Shown here in pieces: positions 18,035 to 27,298 of a DNA stretch of 48,885 nt. This DNA is from Chloroflexota bacterium (GTDB lineage Bacteria; Chloroflexota; Ktedonobacteria; Ktedonobacterales; JACDGC01), in contig JAJYBV010000015.1 in the NCBI GenBank assembly GCA_021778805.1, positions 1-48,885 on the forward strand, read 5' to 3'. The position numbers were made by a program, and so were the translations under genes. Under the pieces are notes generated by a model. It ran no database searches. It was not told where the DNA came from and was given only the letters and a program-made list of their open reading frames with translations. Position 1 is the first letter of the stretch, and each line of letters begins with the position of its first letter.

Positions 18035-18344
18035 AATGCAGTCTTTTCCTTTATGTAAATATTACGAAATGATGCCAGCCAAGGGAAACAGACAAAATAT
18101 ACCTTGAGAAAGACCTGTTAGCGAACCTTGTTTGCAGCGGATTGACAGAATACAGCAATAAGTTCCGCAAAGCAATCCGCTATAAAATGGATACATAAAA
18201 CAGAACTGCGCGATTTTTATTGAGAAGCGGTATCCAAACAGCGGAACGGCATGTCTTAAAGCAGGTTCAAGGAACTTCTCTGTACTCTTATAATACGAAA
18301 TATACACATAAAATGCAAAATGTTTGCAGAGCAAACAGGCAATA
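18035..18344. other. intergenic spacer, no gene supported
   Basis: 310 bp between the membrane-protein pair and the mazF-like stop. A 102-codon minus-strand frame (18062-18370) has a Cys/Phe/Tyr-rich composition unlike the neighbours, lacks a ribosome site and runs into mazF, so I do not call it. No terminator is clear. Confidence 0.4.
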
Positions 18345-18722
18345 TTATTTTGGGGACTTAAAGCCAACACAAAGCAGCAAAGCAGAGATAATTTTCTCTA
18401 ATTCCTCATCAGTGACTCTGCCGATGCAAGCGATGAACCGCTTCGTTGAAATAGATTTAATTTGAAAAGCGTCTGCGCCGGAATCTTTTGCAAGATTATT
18501 TAAAGGCGACGCAGGGATAGAAATAAACCAAGGCAATGCGCTGTAAGAATCGCGCCAATCGGTTAAAGGCACAATGATTCGCAAAGGAAGCCGCCCTACT
18601 TCAGGAACATTAATAACAGCGGCCGGGCGAATTTTTTGAATTTCAGCGCCGATGGCGGGGTCAAATCGAACAGTCCAAATTTCACCCTTAGTCGGCGATA
18701 TCAGTGAAGTCGTCATCTCCAT
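18345..18722 (-). CDS. MazF/PemK-type toxin
   Basis: About 125 residues, type II toxin of the MazF (PemK) endoribonuclease fold. Diagnostic features are KGEIWTVRFDPAIGAEIQKIRPAAVIN near the start (the substrate loop and catalytic Arg region), LRIIVPLTDW in the middle, and the C-terminal FQIKSISTKRF segment followed by IGRVTDEELEKI. MazF toxins cut mRNA when the antitoxin is degraded. The start is uncertain: ATG 18722, ATG 18716 and TTG 18731 are in frame; all overlap the antitoxin gene (end 18688), which implies translational coupling. Confidence 0.85.
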   Translation of the reverse strand: MEMTTSLISPTKGEIWTVRFDPAIGAEIQKIRPAAVINVPEVGRLPLRIIVPLTDWRDSYSALPWFISIPASPLNNLAKDSGADAFQIKSISTKRFIACIGRVTDEELEKIISALLLCVGFKSPK

Positions 18723-19005
18723 AAGCTTCAAAACTCGTCAGTTCAGGTGTTTCGTACAGTAATTCTGCGCGAGCTGCGGCAATGGTTAGGGCAGTTTGGC
18801 GAACGTAATCTGGCGAAGAGAGAAGGATACGGGGGTCACTAGGTATTTGCGCGGATTTCAGCAATTTTTCATACAAATCGATTGGCATAACAGCTAACAC
18901 AGGCCTGCCCTGTTCAGTAAGGTATGCAGTTTCACCGCTGGTATTTTGCGCTAACTGGCGGATTTGTTCCAGTTCCTGAGCCGTATCAATAGAGACAGTA
19001 ATCAT
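18688..19005 (-). CDS. Phd/YefM-like antitoxin paired with MazF
   Basis: 105 residues. The N-terminus (ITVSIDTAQELEQIRQLAQNTSGETAYLTEQGRPVLAVMPIDLYEKLL) matches the Phd/YefM pattern in which a short beta strand and helices form a DNA-binding dimer and x-R-P-V-A-V-(I/M) follows. The C-terminal acidic tail (SFEAYGDDDFTDIAD) would wrap and neutralise the toxin. The 3' end overlaps the toxin frame by 29-44 nt, and the antitoxin is translated first. Autorepression by the pair is usual for the family; no operator is obvious upstream. Confidence 0.8.
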   Translation of the reverse strand: MITVSIDTAQELEQIRQLAQNTSGETAYLTEQGRPVLAVMPIDLYEKLLKSAQIPSDPRILLSSPDYVRQTALTIAAARAELLYETPELTSFEAYGDDDFTDIAD

Positions 19006-19508
19006 AGTGTTAACGACTCCTCATATTATGAAACACAGCAGCGTGTATAAGTGCGCTGAACGGGCTGCCAATTGCAGATATCATGATTTTTCCCTTTTCA
19101 GGTTTAAGATTTTGCTCGTATTCAATGAAATTGCTATAGTCTTTAATGTAACTATACCAAACACTAAAAATTGGCCTATACGGCTGCGGTCTTTAAAACT
19201 TTACAGATAACACATCTGCGCAATGATATTCTGCAGTGTTGAAAATGCAAAAGACATACCAGATAAACGGAATCAATGCTGTGATGTTCAATAAATCATC
19301 ACATGCGACATAGTTCGATAAATATCGTTATCGTCACCTAACCATCTTTATTGATACCATATTTAGGCTATTTTTGTCAACAAACTGTTTTTCTTTCAGG
19401 ACTTTCGCCGCCAAGCTTGGCGCCACAAAACAAAAAATACTATGAAAAACCCACTAAATTGCCGTCTTGCAGCGCCAAATCCTGTTTTTTTATGCCACTT
19501 TGGCTATT
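19006..19508. other. intergenic region, no gene supported
   Basis: 503 bp, A+T-rich. It should hold the antitoxin promoter (minus strand). A distant TTGGCGC/GCGCCAA inverted repeat (about 19418-19478) and a CCAAGCTTGG palindrome are present, but neither looks like a standard terminator. The 67-codon plus-strand frame at 19007 lacks start signals. Confidence 0.4.
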
Positions 19509-20423
19509 TTAACGATTTTTATCCTTTGAATGCGCCAATATCCATTGGACAATATCACCATCCAACTCAGTTCTATCAACCTCAAATTCGCTGTCGTGGG
19601 CATAATTGGTGTATTGCTTGAATATTTTATCCTGAGACGGAATAAGATCATGCGCCTGCTTTGTAGCAGCTGGCGAAACCGCTAAATCTTTTTCTGCTTG
19701 TATGGTATAGAGGGGTATCGTAATTTTCGACGCCATTGTCATTGTTTTCTGGCGCATAAGCGTTATTTCATAATAAAACCGCTTGGTGCGGGATGATACC
19801 CAATAGGGATCTTGCTTCAGCATTTCTGCAGCGGTTGCATTCGTCGTCATGCCGGAAGGATTGCGATCGTCCGGCAGAGTTACTATACCTTTAGAGCCAA
19901 ACAATCCGCCTAAAAAAATCGAAAGCACTGAACCCAGCGGCAGTTTTGCGGTATCCGCAATCCATGGATTCATTAAAATAACGCCGCCGAGTTTTTGTTG
20001 ATGTTCTGCTGTGTATTGAATTGCAAACACCCCACCCATGCTATGCCCTAACAGAAAAATTTCCGTTCCCGGCAGTTCATGGTGAATAAAATCCGTCATT
20101 CGATCAATATCCGTTAAATATTCCTGCGCAGAATGTACATAACCGCGCGCGCCACCTGATCTGCCAAACCCTTGATGATCCATCGCAAAAACATTAATTC
20201 CTTTCGCCGCTATTGCGTTGCCCATATCAATAAACCAGCCGCTATGCGCGCCTAAACCATGCAAGATAAACAACGTAGCCGGAGCATTTGCTATCCAATA
20301 CCTGTAAAATATATCCGGTCTTCCCGGCGCAGTCAACCTTTCAGATCCAACTTTACCGCCGGCAGGCGCTTGCATAATACCCCAATCACCGGGGGATTCG
20401 GTGCGATACAATGATGATTCCAT
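19509..20423 (-). CDS. monoacylglycerol lipase / lysophospholipase-like alpha/beta hydrolase
   Basis: 304 residues of the serine aminopeptidase S33 / Hydrolase_4 group. Features: oxyanion loop FILHGLGAHSGW, the DHQGFGRSGG turn, nucleophile motif GHSMGG (LLGHSMGGVFA), acidic residue in TIQAEKDLAVSP, and a C-terminal His in NYAHDSEF. Relatives hydrolyse monoacylglycerols or lysophospholipids at the membrane; the actual substrate is not determined. AGGAG six nt before ATG 20423 clearly fixes the start (an in-frame upstream codon at 20462 has none). It is divergent from the queuosine-salvage gene. Confidence 0.87.
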   Translation of the reverse strand: MESSLYRTESPGDWGIMQAPAGGKVGSERLTAPGRPDIFYRYWIANAPATLFILHGLGAHSGWFIDMGNAIAAKGINVFAMDHQGFGRSGGARGYVHSAQEYLTDIDRMTDFIHHELPGTEIFLLGHSMGGVFAIQYTAEHQQKLGGVILMNPWIADTAKLPLGSVLSIFLGGLFGSKGIVTLPDDRNPSGMTTNATAAEMLKQDPYWVSSRTKRFYYEITLMRQKTMTMASKITIPLYTIQAEKDLAVSPAATKQAHDLIPSQDKIFKQYTNYAHDSEFEVDRTELDGDIVQWILAHSKDKNR

Positions 20424-20502
20424 GGTTTCTCCTAAATTTTTAAATAAGAAAATGCGCCGCAAGATGAGAAATTATTAACGAACAGCCAAATAGCCGAAGC
20501 GT

Positions 20503-20593
20503 TATAGACCTGAACACAAGTAAAACAGAAGGCAGCATGCCTTTTGCCGGAGCCGGAGTGTCCCCTGTTCCTTCTTTTAGGCTCAGGTCGCTA
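20503..20593. repeat. MITE-like dispersed repeat, copy B
   Basis: Same family as copy A: TATAGACCTGAAC at the left end (20503-20515) and GGCTCAGGTCGCTA at the right (20580-20593). The inner hairpin AAGGCA/TGCCTT and the GGAGTGTCCCC block are present. It sits in the 353-bp spacer between two divergent genes. Confidence 0.8.
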
Positions 20594-20631
20594 AAAACCT
20601 TTGTACTCTCATCTAATTATTGACATAAAGA

Positions 20632-20693
20632 ATTGGTATTTTACCAATATTCGGCAAAATAGTATATAATCAAAAAACAGACACAATACCAAT
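20632..20693 (+). promoter_or_regulatory. promoter and candidate operator of the queuosine-salvage gene
   Basis: TATAAT at 20665-20670 with a 4/6 -35 (TTACCA 20641-20646, spacing 18). The -35 is covered by a 7-bp inverted repeat ATTGGTA (20632-20638) / TACCAAT (20642-20648), and a third half-site TACCAAT lies at 20687-20693 in the leader. This arrangement suggests a repressor. A TTGACA at 20620-20625 has no matching -10. Confidence 0.4.
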
Positions 20694-20776
20694 TTCGCTT
20701 GCTATTGTATCATGAGCAAGGCATACTCGCTACAAATATCAACATTTAGTTAAAGCCAAGAATTTGGACGGATCTT

Positions 20777-21799
20777 ATGTTTCAAACAACCTTGCCGATT
20801 ACCAATGCGCCTGAATTGGATGCGTTAGGTATTTTAACTTCAACGTTTCCGGTTATTCAATCATCATCCCTTGTTATTTTACATGTTGAAAAAGCGCGTC
20901 AACTGGCGCAATCGTGGGCAAACACCCGCTGGCCCGAAGATACTTGGGACACCGATCTGCATTTTACAGACGGAAGCGCACGTACCTTAAATTGGATGCT
21001 TTTGGTTGATGCGCTCAATTTTTGTTTTTGGAGCGAAAAACAACTTCCCAGATGGCGGGTAAAACATGGTGAACGCTGGGTAGATGGCTATGCGGCGCTG
21101 GCAGCGGCGTTATCTCGCGCGGCGCGAAACAACATTCCAATATGGAATGCGGCATATTTACAATCTATTTCGGAGGAAGATCTCCGTTCTATACTTCATC
21201 CCGATGATGAACCTAATATTCCGGAAATTCCGCTATTCGCCCAGCGCCTTGCCAACGCGCGGGAAGTTGGCGCAGTTTTAGAAAATTCTTTTGCCGGAGA
21301 AGCTGTAAATCTTATACACGCCGCCAACAATGACGTCGTAAAACTTGTGCAGTTAGTCGCCGAACAATTTACTTCCTTTCATGACACTGCTGTTTGGCGT
21401 GGATCAAATATTTTCTTTTATAAACGCGCTCAAATTTTTGCCGGAGACGTAATCACTGCATTTCCGGATTCGCCTTGGGGCATTCTAACTAACGCCAACA
21501 AACTTACCGCATTTGCGGACTATAAAGTGCCGCAAATACTTCACAGATTGGGCATTCTTTCCTATAAACCACAGCTAGAAAAAATTTTAAAAAGATATAC
21601 CCTTATTCCGGCCGGTTCTGAAGAGGAAATTGCCATTCGAGCCGGAACTATTTGGGCAGTGGAAATATTGCGCAGAACAATTGCAGAAACAGAGCCATCT
21701 ATCAGCGCAGTGCAAATAGATCATCGGCTGTGGAATGAAAGCCAAATACCTGTGCCAAATGATATACCCTATCATCGCACCATAACCATGTTTTATTAA
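20777..21799 (+). CDS. queuosine-5'-phosphate N-glycosidase (DUF2419 / QNG1)
   Basis: 340 residues, full length for the DUF2419 queuosine-salvage family. Signature segments: LNFCFWSEK early, ALSRAARNNIPIWNAAYLQSI, then LTAFADYKVPQILHRLGILSY, the GSEEEIAIRAGTIWAVE block with the acidic active-site region, and the C-terminal IDHRLWN...PYHRTITMFY. The enzyme releases queuine from queuosine monophosphate so that it can be reused for tRNA modification. A bacterial homologue from Sphaerobacter thermophilus (Chloroflexota) is structurally known. No other queuosine gene is in the window. A roughly 100-nt leader separates it from its promoter. Confidence 0.92.
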   Translation: MFQTTLPITNAPELDALGILTSTFPVIQSSSLVILHVEKARQLAQSWANTRWPEDTWDTDLHFTDGSARTLNWMLLVDALNFCFWSEKQLPRWRVKHGERWVDGYAALAAALSRAARNNIPIWNAAYLQSISEEDLRSILHPDDEPNIPEIPLFAQRLANAREVGAVLENSFAGEAVNLIHAANNDVVKLVQLVAEQFTSFHDTAVWRGSNIFFYKRAQIFAGDVITAFPDSPWGILTNANKLTAFADYKVPQILHRLGILSYKPQLEKILKRYTLIPAGSEEEIAIRAGTIWAVEILRRTIAETEPSISAVQIDHRLWNESQIPVPNDIPYHRTITMFY

Positions 21800-21820
21800 T
21801 GCCGCAAATGATACCGCCAT

Positions 21821-22408
21821 TTAATCATCAGTATTCGGCCGCGCAAGCCTTTCAATAAAACGCAAGGTTTCGCGCCGGCCGTCTTCATAACCTGCGCGGC
21901 GATCTGCGGCGAAAGTATCGCCACTTGTTTCGGCAAACATCGCTGTTTGCGCCCACATATACCATTCCGGCGCAAAACGCCCCAAACTTTTCTCCGTAAT
22001 TTCTCTTAAATTACGCTCTGCTTCATCAAACCATTCTGCGGCGCCTTCGATAAACACGATTTCACGATCAAGCATTATATTTTCTTGCAGATCTTTTTCC
22101 TGTTTTTCCGGCTGCATATGCAGATTGCGCAGATGCAGCAGTGTTACATTTTGTGCGTCACGGCGCTCAGCCTTGCAGTGTTCCAGCCACAAAAACGCTG
22201 CTTCGGCCAGAAGCGAAGGCGGAGAGCCTTCCGGAGGAAATAAATCTTCCTCCGAAATCACTTTATCCTCCGATTGCTGTTCCACAACATTGTTCGCATC
22301 TGCCGCAGAATCCTCAGCGTTGGTATCAGATTGCGCATACATGCGTCCGCCTTGGCGTGCCCAACCGGAAACACCAAATTTAGATTTTTGGTTATTGTTC
22401 TGATCCAT
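21821..22408 (-). CDS. unknown acidic protein, overlaps prfA
   Basis: 195 residues, family not recognised. The first 75 residues are low-complexity and acidic (Asp, Glu, Asn, Gln), likely disordered. Residues about 80-190 look helical and folded, with [33 protein letters not shown] and an aromatic [10 protein letters not shown] segment, ending in a basic helix. No membrane segment or catalytic motif is visible. The ATG lies 17 nt inside the end of prfA, so the two are translationally coupled. In many bacteria this position holds prmC; this protein is not a PrmC. Confidence 0.7.
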   Translation of the reverse strand: MDQNNNQKSKFGVSGWARQGGRMYAQSDTNAEDSAADANNVVEQQSEDKVISEEDLFPPEGSPPSLLAEAAFLWLEHCKAERRDAQNVTLLHLRNLHMQPEKQEKDLQENIMLDREIVFIEGAAEWFDEAERNLREITEKSLGRFAPEWYMWAQTAMFAETSGDTFAADRRAGYEDGRRETLRFIERLARPNTDD

Positions 22409-23480
22409 ATTCTCTTTGCAATGACTCCAAATGCTCCGCGTCTACCAGCGCCTCTATCAGGGCATCGATTTCGCCGTCTAATATTTTTGGCAAATTATGC
22501 CAAGAAAGATTAATTCGGTGATCGGTGACTCGGTCTTGCGGAAAATTATAGGTGCGGATCTTTTCAGCGCGGTCACCAAACATAACTTGCGAGCGCCGCG
22601 CAGCGCCTTCTTCATCAGCGCGTTTCTGCTGCTCTAAATCCCACAGGCGCGACCGCAGCACCGACATAGCGCTTGCTAAATTTTGGATTTTAGAGCGTTC
22701 ATCTTGGCACGTAACTACAATACCGGTTGGCATATGAGTGATGCGCACGGCAGAGTCTGTCGTATTAACACCCTGGCCGCCATGCCCGGCAGAACGAAAA
22801 ACATCTATGCGAATATCTTTATCATCAATATGTATTTCAATATCTTCTGTTTGAGGCATTACAATAACTTTAACGGTAGAGGTATGCAGCCTGCCACCAG
22901 ATTCTGTAACGGGAACCCGCTGGACGCGGTGCGAACCGCCTTCAAACTTTAGCCGCGAATAGGCGCCTTTGCCATGAATTTGCATCACAACTTCTTTGTA
23001 TCCGCCAACGCCGCTTTCGTTAAAATCAATAATATCAGTTTTCCATTGGCGCCGCTCGGCGTAGCGCAGGTACATGCGGAACAGCTCACCGGCAAAAAGC
23101 GCAGCCTCATCACCACCAACACCGGCCTGAATGGTCATAATTGCGTCGCGTTCTTCCATAATATTTTTTGGAAGCAGAGCTATTTTTATCTCTTGCTCCA
23201 GTTTATCCGACTTTTCGCGGAGTTGATCCATTTCTTCCTTGGCTAAAGCTCGTATTTCTGCGTCTTTTTCACTTAATAGCGGCTCAGTTTCTTGCAAAAG
23301 CTCTTGCGTAGCTTTCCAATCGGTATAGAGGGTCATCACATCATCTAACGCAGCGCGTTCTTTGCCATATTTTTCAAGCAGCGCAATATCCTGAAAAGTT
23401 TCCTGCATTGAAAGCAGACGCTCAAGTTCATTATAGCGTTCCTGAACAGCGCTCAATTTCTTGAGCAAGTTTGTGTCCAC
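22392..23480 (-). CDS. prfA: peptide chain release factor 1
   Basis: 362 residues, normal RF1 length. RF1 ends translation at UAA and UAG. The tripeptide anticodon PxT is PVT (190-192) and the catalytic GGQ is at 234-236 in [17 protein letters not shown]; the N-terminal coiled domain is present. The GTG at 23480 is chosen because GGGAGG lies 4 nt upstream; a TTG at 23492 would place the start inside that ribosome site. The downstream gene overlaps by 17 nt. Confidence 0.95.
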   Translation of the reverse strand: MDTNLLKKLSAVQERYNELERLLSMQETFQDIALLEKYGKERAALDDVMTLYTDWKATQELLQETEPLLSEKDAEIRALAKEEMDQLREKSDKLEQEIKIALLPKNIMEERDAIMTIQAGVGGDEAALFAGELFRMYLRYAERRQWKTDIIDFNESGVGGYKEVVMQIHGKGAYSRLKFEGGSHRVQRVPVTESGGRLHTSTVKVIVMPQTEDIEIHIDDKDIRIDVFRSAGHGGQGVNTTDSAVRITHMPTGIVVTCQDERSKIQNLASAMSVLRSRLWDLEQQKRADEEGAARRSQVMFGDRAEKIRTYNFPQDRVTDHRINLSWHNLPKILDGEIDALIEALVDAEHLESLQREYGSEQ

Positions 23481-23816
23481 AGCGCCTCCCAAAACAACAA
23501 AATAAGGTAAGATAGTTTAAAAGCCTGAAAAATAAGCTTTATACAAACATGGTATCATTCATGTGCTATGCACATTGTATCACGAAATATGGGGTTTTTG
23601 CTGCCTCTTGCCAAACAAAACCTGCACAATTATTGATGTTGAGTGTACTATAGATATGACTTGCTTGGGTCATCAGTCCCAAAGTTGTAACAATCCGTAA
23701 AGTTAATACAATGGACTTGAATATAAACCATAAACATGGTAAAGTATACAGTAGAGGATTGCGAAATCCTAATTTAAATATCAGTTTATTATGTACAGGA
23801 GGCTTCAAGGCACAGT
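23481..23816. other. divergent promoter spacer between prfA and a small gene
   Basis: 336 bp. Toward the plus-strand gene there is a weak candidate promoter (TTGAAT near 23714, spacing 17, TAAAGT), overlapped by the palindrome ACCATAAACATGGT, and a small AGGATT/AATCCT hairpin in the leader. An 80-codon minus-strand frame (23566-23808) is not supported. Confidence 0.35.
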
Positions 23817-24101
23817 ATGTTTACCTATGAAAGTGTTCTACGGGCAATCGGCCAAGATATCGACCACAAAGAAGTTGTTCGGTTTACCATTCGTGAAACG
23901 GATTCAGGCATAGCCATAGATGGATTCGATCGCCACACATCGGCGCCGGTTTCAATTGACTATACTTTGAGTGACATTGCTCAGCTTGTCAGCGAAAATG
24001 AAATTGAAGTGTCTGACTCTTCAATTGATCAATCAACCATTGAAGCGCACACGCTGAAAGAATTTTTAGCAAAACATCAGGTTTTAGTAGCCCGAGCGTA
24101 A
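23817..24101 (+). CDS. small unknown protein
   Basis: 94 residues, not recognised. It is compact and acidic with alternating beta-like stretches (VVRFTIRETDSGIAIDGFD, VSIDYTLSDIAQLV) and a C-terminal helix. No signal peptide, Cys pairs or catalytic motif is seen. The gene is convincing because it has AAGG 6 nt before the ATG (plus AGGAGG further upstream), its own leader and an intrinsic terminator 30 nt past the stop, so it is a stand-alone transcript. Confidence 0.75.
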   Translation: MFTYESVLRAIGQDIDHKEVVRFTIRETDSGIAIDGFDRHTSAPVSIDYTLSDIAQLVSENEIEVSDSSIDQSTIEAHTLKEFLAKHQVLVARA

Positions 24102-24130
24102 ACAGAACACTTTTTCCAACCCATTCAAGA

Positions 24131-24160
24131 AAAGACCCATTTATGGGTCTTTCTTTTTAT
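24131..24160 (+). terminator. intrinsic terminator after the small gene
   Basis: Stem AAAGACCC (24131-24138) / GGGTCTTT (24145-24152), 6-nt loop, followed by CTTTTTAT. It also lies 26 nt past the end of the convergent recombinase gene. Confidence 0.85.
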
Positions 24161-24185
24161 TTCTGGTTATAAAAACACACTGCCG

Positions 24186-25283
24186 CTAAATTTTAACATA
24201 ATCAGTTGCATTATCATCTAAATTATCTTTGCGATGATAATAGCGTTCTGTCGTTCGTGGATCTGCGTGGCCGGCGGCATATTGCACTTTATGCAGCGGC
24301 GCACGGCCCTCCAGCGCCAATGTTATGAATGTGTGGCGCAGAGAATGCGGCGTTATATTTGCTGTTATACCTGCTGCGCGTACATGCCGCTTTACAATAT
24401 ACCAAATAGCGTCGGGAGTTAAACCGTTTTGCCCAACAGGAAAATAGCGCGCATCTTCTCCTCTGCCAATTTTCCGCACTTCCACAAACAGCGGATCATC
24501 TTTTGCAGTTTCCTCTGCGCCGCCTGACCGACGCACCACATCTGCCCGAAGTTCCAGCCATGTTTGTATCGCGCGCCAAACATCCACAGGCAATTTAACT
24601 ATACGCCGCTTGTTCCCTTTACCATACACAGTAAGAGTATGGTGGCCGCGCTCCAGTTTCATCGAATCTAATTGCAGTGTACCAATTTCAGAGCGGCGCA
24701 GCCCAGTACGCAGCAAAAGAGAAAGCAGCGCAAAATCACGTGCGCCAAGCAAGGTAGTTTGGTCAATTGCATCGAGAATAGTTCGCGCGTCAAAAGAATC
24801 CAGCGCAATAGTTGGGCTTTCATCGGCAATGCGCATTTGCTTCAGGTGAACGGATGGATCGGCAATAATCTCTTTGCGCAGCAAAGCTTCTTGAAACAAA
24901 GACCGCACCACCGAAAGCCGCCGATTAACAGTAGCCGGAGCATAACGCGAAATAAGCCAAGAGCGATACGCAATTAAATCATCACGGTTAACGCTGTTTA
25001 AATCTTCCCTCCCAATTGCGCCTAAAAACCGCTGAAACAGCAAAACATCACCTTCATAAGCGCGCCGGGTATTTTCCGAAAATTGTCCGGCAATCAGCGC
25101 ATCCTGCGCCGGCGCCAATTCATCCATACCCGGTAAAAAAGTTTGTGTTTCAAAAGGTATCATTGGAATTATTGCCATGCGCTCCGCGGCCGGTGGCCTG
25201 CCGCGAGTTTCTTTGCGTCGGCGCGCAGGTTTTAGCTGTTCAGGCGGAAACAGCGGTGTTTCAAGAAATTCATCTTCATCCAT
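24186..25283 (-). CDS. tyrosine recombinase (XerC/D-like integrase)
   Basis: 365 residues. The N-terminal 60 residues are a basic, Pro-rich extension. The SAM-like core-binding domain (about 65-150) has SENTRRAYEGDVLLFQRFL. The catalytic domain has R196 (RTGLRRSE), K222 (GKGNKRR), H313/R316 (HSLRHTF), H339 (AGHAD) and Tyr348 (TTERYYH): the full R-K-H-R-H-Y set. It could be a chromosome dimer resolvase or a stand-alone integrase; the N-terminal extension and lack of phage genes do not decide. It starts 6 nt after the methyltransferase stop and is probably cotranscribed. Confidence 0.88.
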   Translation of the reverse strand: MDEDEFLETPLFPPEQLKPARRRKETRGRPPAAERMAIIPMIPFETQTFLPGMDELAPAQDALIAGQFSENTRRAYEGDVLLFQRFLGAIGREDLNSVNRDDLIAYRSWLISRYAPATVNRRLSVVRSLFQEALLRKEIIADPSVHLKQMRIADESPTIALDSFDARTILDAIDQTTLLGARDFALLSLLLRTGLRRSEIGTLQLDSMKLERGHHTLTVYGKGNKRRIVKLPVDVWRAIQTWLELRADVVRRSGGAEETAKDDPLFVEVRKIGRGEDARYFPVGQNGLTPDAIWYIVKRHVRAAGITANITPHSLRHTFITLALEGRAPLHKVQYAAGHADPRTTERYYHRKDNLDDNATDYVKI

Positions 25284-25289
25284 GGAATT

Positions 25290-26072
25290 TTACCTATGCG
25301 TTTTCACTGCTTTAAAAAGAATTTTATCATCCATAAATGAAAGCGGCTGCCCATTTTGGTCATATTCAAACGCAAAATATTGCTGGGTCGGCGCATCGAT
25401 TTCACAGGCCAGACGAATTGTTTCCGCCTGTGCGCTAGCGTCTTTCACACCGCGGGCAAGCCAATCAGCAAAATCGTGCTTCTTGCGGAAATATGTTATT
25501 TTCTCAACAGTAAAACCGGCTCCGGCAAAAAATCTCTGCCATTCCGCCAATGTATACGAACGAATATGCGTAGGGTCGCGAACTTTTTCAATCGTATTAA
25601 TAAACGTATCCAGCTTACCATCATCCGGCGCTACGCTATCTTCAATCACACATATACCGTCAGGCTTTAATACGCGCGCCATTTCAGAAATAGCTTTTTG
25701 CGGATCTAAAAAATGATGCGGCGCTATTCTGCAGGAAACACGGTCGAATGTATCATCAGGGAAATTGAGCTGTTCGGCCGGTGTAACAACGCAAACAACG
25801 TTTGTAATATTTCGTTCAGCCGCCAGTTCCGCTGTACGATCCAACATTTCAGGGGTTATATCTGCCGCAAATACTTGCTGAACAAATGGCGCGGCCGCAA
25901 GCGCGGTATGCCCGGCTCCTGTAGCGACATCTAGCGCTTTGTGCGTTGCGTTCAGGTCCAGCAGTTCAATCAACATTGCTAAATCATTATCATGCGCATG
26001 GCCGGCGCTTACGGCATATTGCTGTGAGGCTGCTGCAAAATGTTTAATCGTTTGATCATATTGAGATGACAT
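25290..26072 (-). CDS. class I SAM-dependent methyltransferase (UbiE/Methyltransf_11 type)
   Basis: 260 residues. Motif I is LDVATGAGHTALAAAP (SAM binding), followed by the acidic end of strand 2 (VFAADITPEML), motif II region ...FDRVSCRIAPHHF and motif III MARVLKPDGICVIED. This pattern is shared by UbiE-like small-molecule methyltransferases; the substrate cannot be named. AAGGATAACACC before the ATG supports the start. The recombinase gene follows immediately; nothing links the two functionally. Confidence 0.87.
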   Translation of the reverse strand: MSSQYDQTIKHFAAASQQYAVSAGHAHDNDLAMLIELLDLNATHKALDVATGAGHTALAAAPFVQQVFAADITPEMLDRTAELAAERNITNVVCVVTPAEQLNFPDDTFDRVSCRIAPHHFLDPQKAISEMARVLKPDGICVIEDSVAPDDGKLDTFINTIEKVRDPTHIRSYTLAEWQRFFAGAGFTVEKITYFRKKHDFADWLARGVKDASAQAETIRLACEIDAPTQQYFAFEYDQNGQPLSFMDDKILFKAVKTHR

Positions 26073-26167
26073 GGTGTTATCCTTATTTTTTAGAAACGTT
26101 GTTTTAATTATACCATATGCGCATCAAAAATCTTTACAAACCAACATGCGCATGATACAATACGGAC

Positions 26168-27263
26168 ATGAGTGAAATATTACATCGAATTGAAGATCTT
26201 CGCAGCCAAATCCATTCTTTTATGGTGCGTCTTTGACCTGGATCGCAAAACACAGGAAATACAATCAATTGAACAAGCGTCTCTACATCCGGATTTTTTT
26301 GCTGAAAGAGAGCGTTCTTTAACGCTAATGCAGCGGATGGCTTCATTGCGTGATGAAGTAGATTTATGGAATAATCTGCTGGAAAAAGCTCAATCACTGT
26401 ATGAAATTCAAGAACTTTTAGATGAATCCCCCGACACCGAACTAGCCGCCGAAGTAGCAGATACCTATCGTGAATTATGCGATACGTTGGAAACTGTTAA
26501 ACTTTCTTTATTACTGCAAGGCCCATATGATTCCAGTGACGCAATATTATCGATACATGTTGGCAACGGCGGTGTAGACGCCCAAGATTGGGTTGAAATG
26601 CTTATGCGCATGTATCTGCGCTGGGCGCAAAAGCAAAATTATAAAACTGAAACGTTGGATATTTCAGAAGGTGAAGAAGCCGGCCTAAAAAGTGTTACAA
26701 TCGAAATACACGGCCGCAGCGCCTACGGCAATTTACGCAGTGAAGCCGGAGTTCACCGGTTAATTCGGCTTTCGCCGTTTAACGCTGCGCACCTGCGGCA
26801 AACTTCATTTGCTAAAGTGGAATTGCTGCCGGATATTGCGCAAAATATTGAAATCGTCGTCCGCCCGGAGGATATTGAGGTAGACACTTATCGCTCTACA
26901 GGCGCCGGCGGCCAGCATGTAAATAAAACTGATTCAGCAGTGAGAATACGCCATAAAGCAACCGGGATTGTAGTTACGTGCCAAAATGAGCGTTCGCAAA
27001 TTCAAAATCGTGAAGTTGCTATGCGCATCCTCAAAGCAAAGTTGTTTGAGCTTGAAGAACGAAAACGCGCGGAACATGAAGCAAGTTTGCGCGGCAAACA
27101 TGTTGATATTGCATTTGGCTCGCAGATCCGCACAGTTACACTGCAGCCCTACACCTTAGTCAAAGATCATCGCACCGGCGCGGAAACGGCAAACACCACC
27201 GGGTATTTGGATGGCGATTTGGATATTTTTATACGCGCATTTTTAGAGGCGCAGGTCTCGTAA
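26168..27263 (+). CDS. prfB: peptide chain release factor 2 with programmed +1 frameshift
   Basis: The coding sequence is 26168-26233 joined to 26235-27263 (364 residues). Translation starts at ATG 26168 and meets an in-frame TGA at 26234-26236 in the canonical CTT-TGA-C slippery site; a +1 shift continues as DLDRK. A GGTG stretch three nt before CTT can serve as the internal Shine-Dalgarno-like stimulator. RF2 terminates at UAA and UGA, so low RF2 favours the shift (autoregulation). The SPF stop-codon motif is at about 202-204 and GGQ at about 247-249 (TGAGGQHVNKTD). A continuous frame from ATG 26172 is a by-product of the shift. Convergent with larC1 across 35 bp. Confidence 0.95.
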
Positions 27264-27298
27264 TCTGCTTCATCTAAAGCATCGAGTCAATTTCAGCA

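Noticed and set aside
18062-18370. 102-codon minus-strand frame upstream of the membrane pair
   Set aside because: No ribosome site, overlaps mazF, and has atypical Cys/Phe/Tyr-rich composition.
23566-23808. 80-codon minus-strand frame between prfA and the small gene
   Set aside because: It spans the promoter and leader region of the plus-strand gene and has no start signals.
26172-27263. Continuous prfB frame beginning at ATG 26172
   Set aside because: The true start is ATG 26168 in another frame, followed by the CTT-TGA-C shift; the first 20 residues of the continuous frame do not match RF2.
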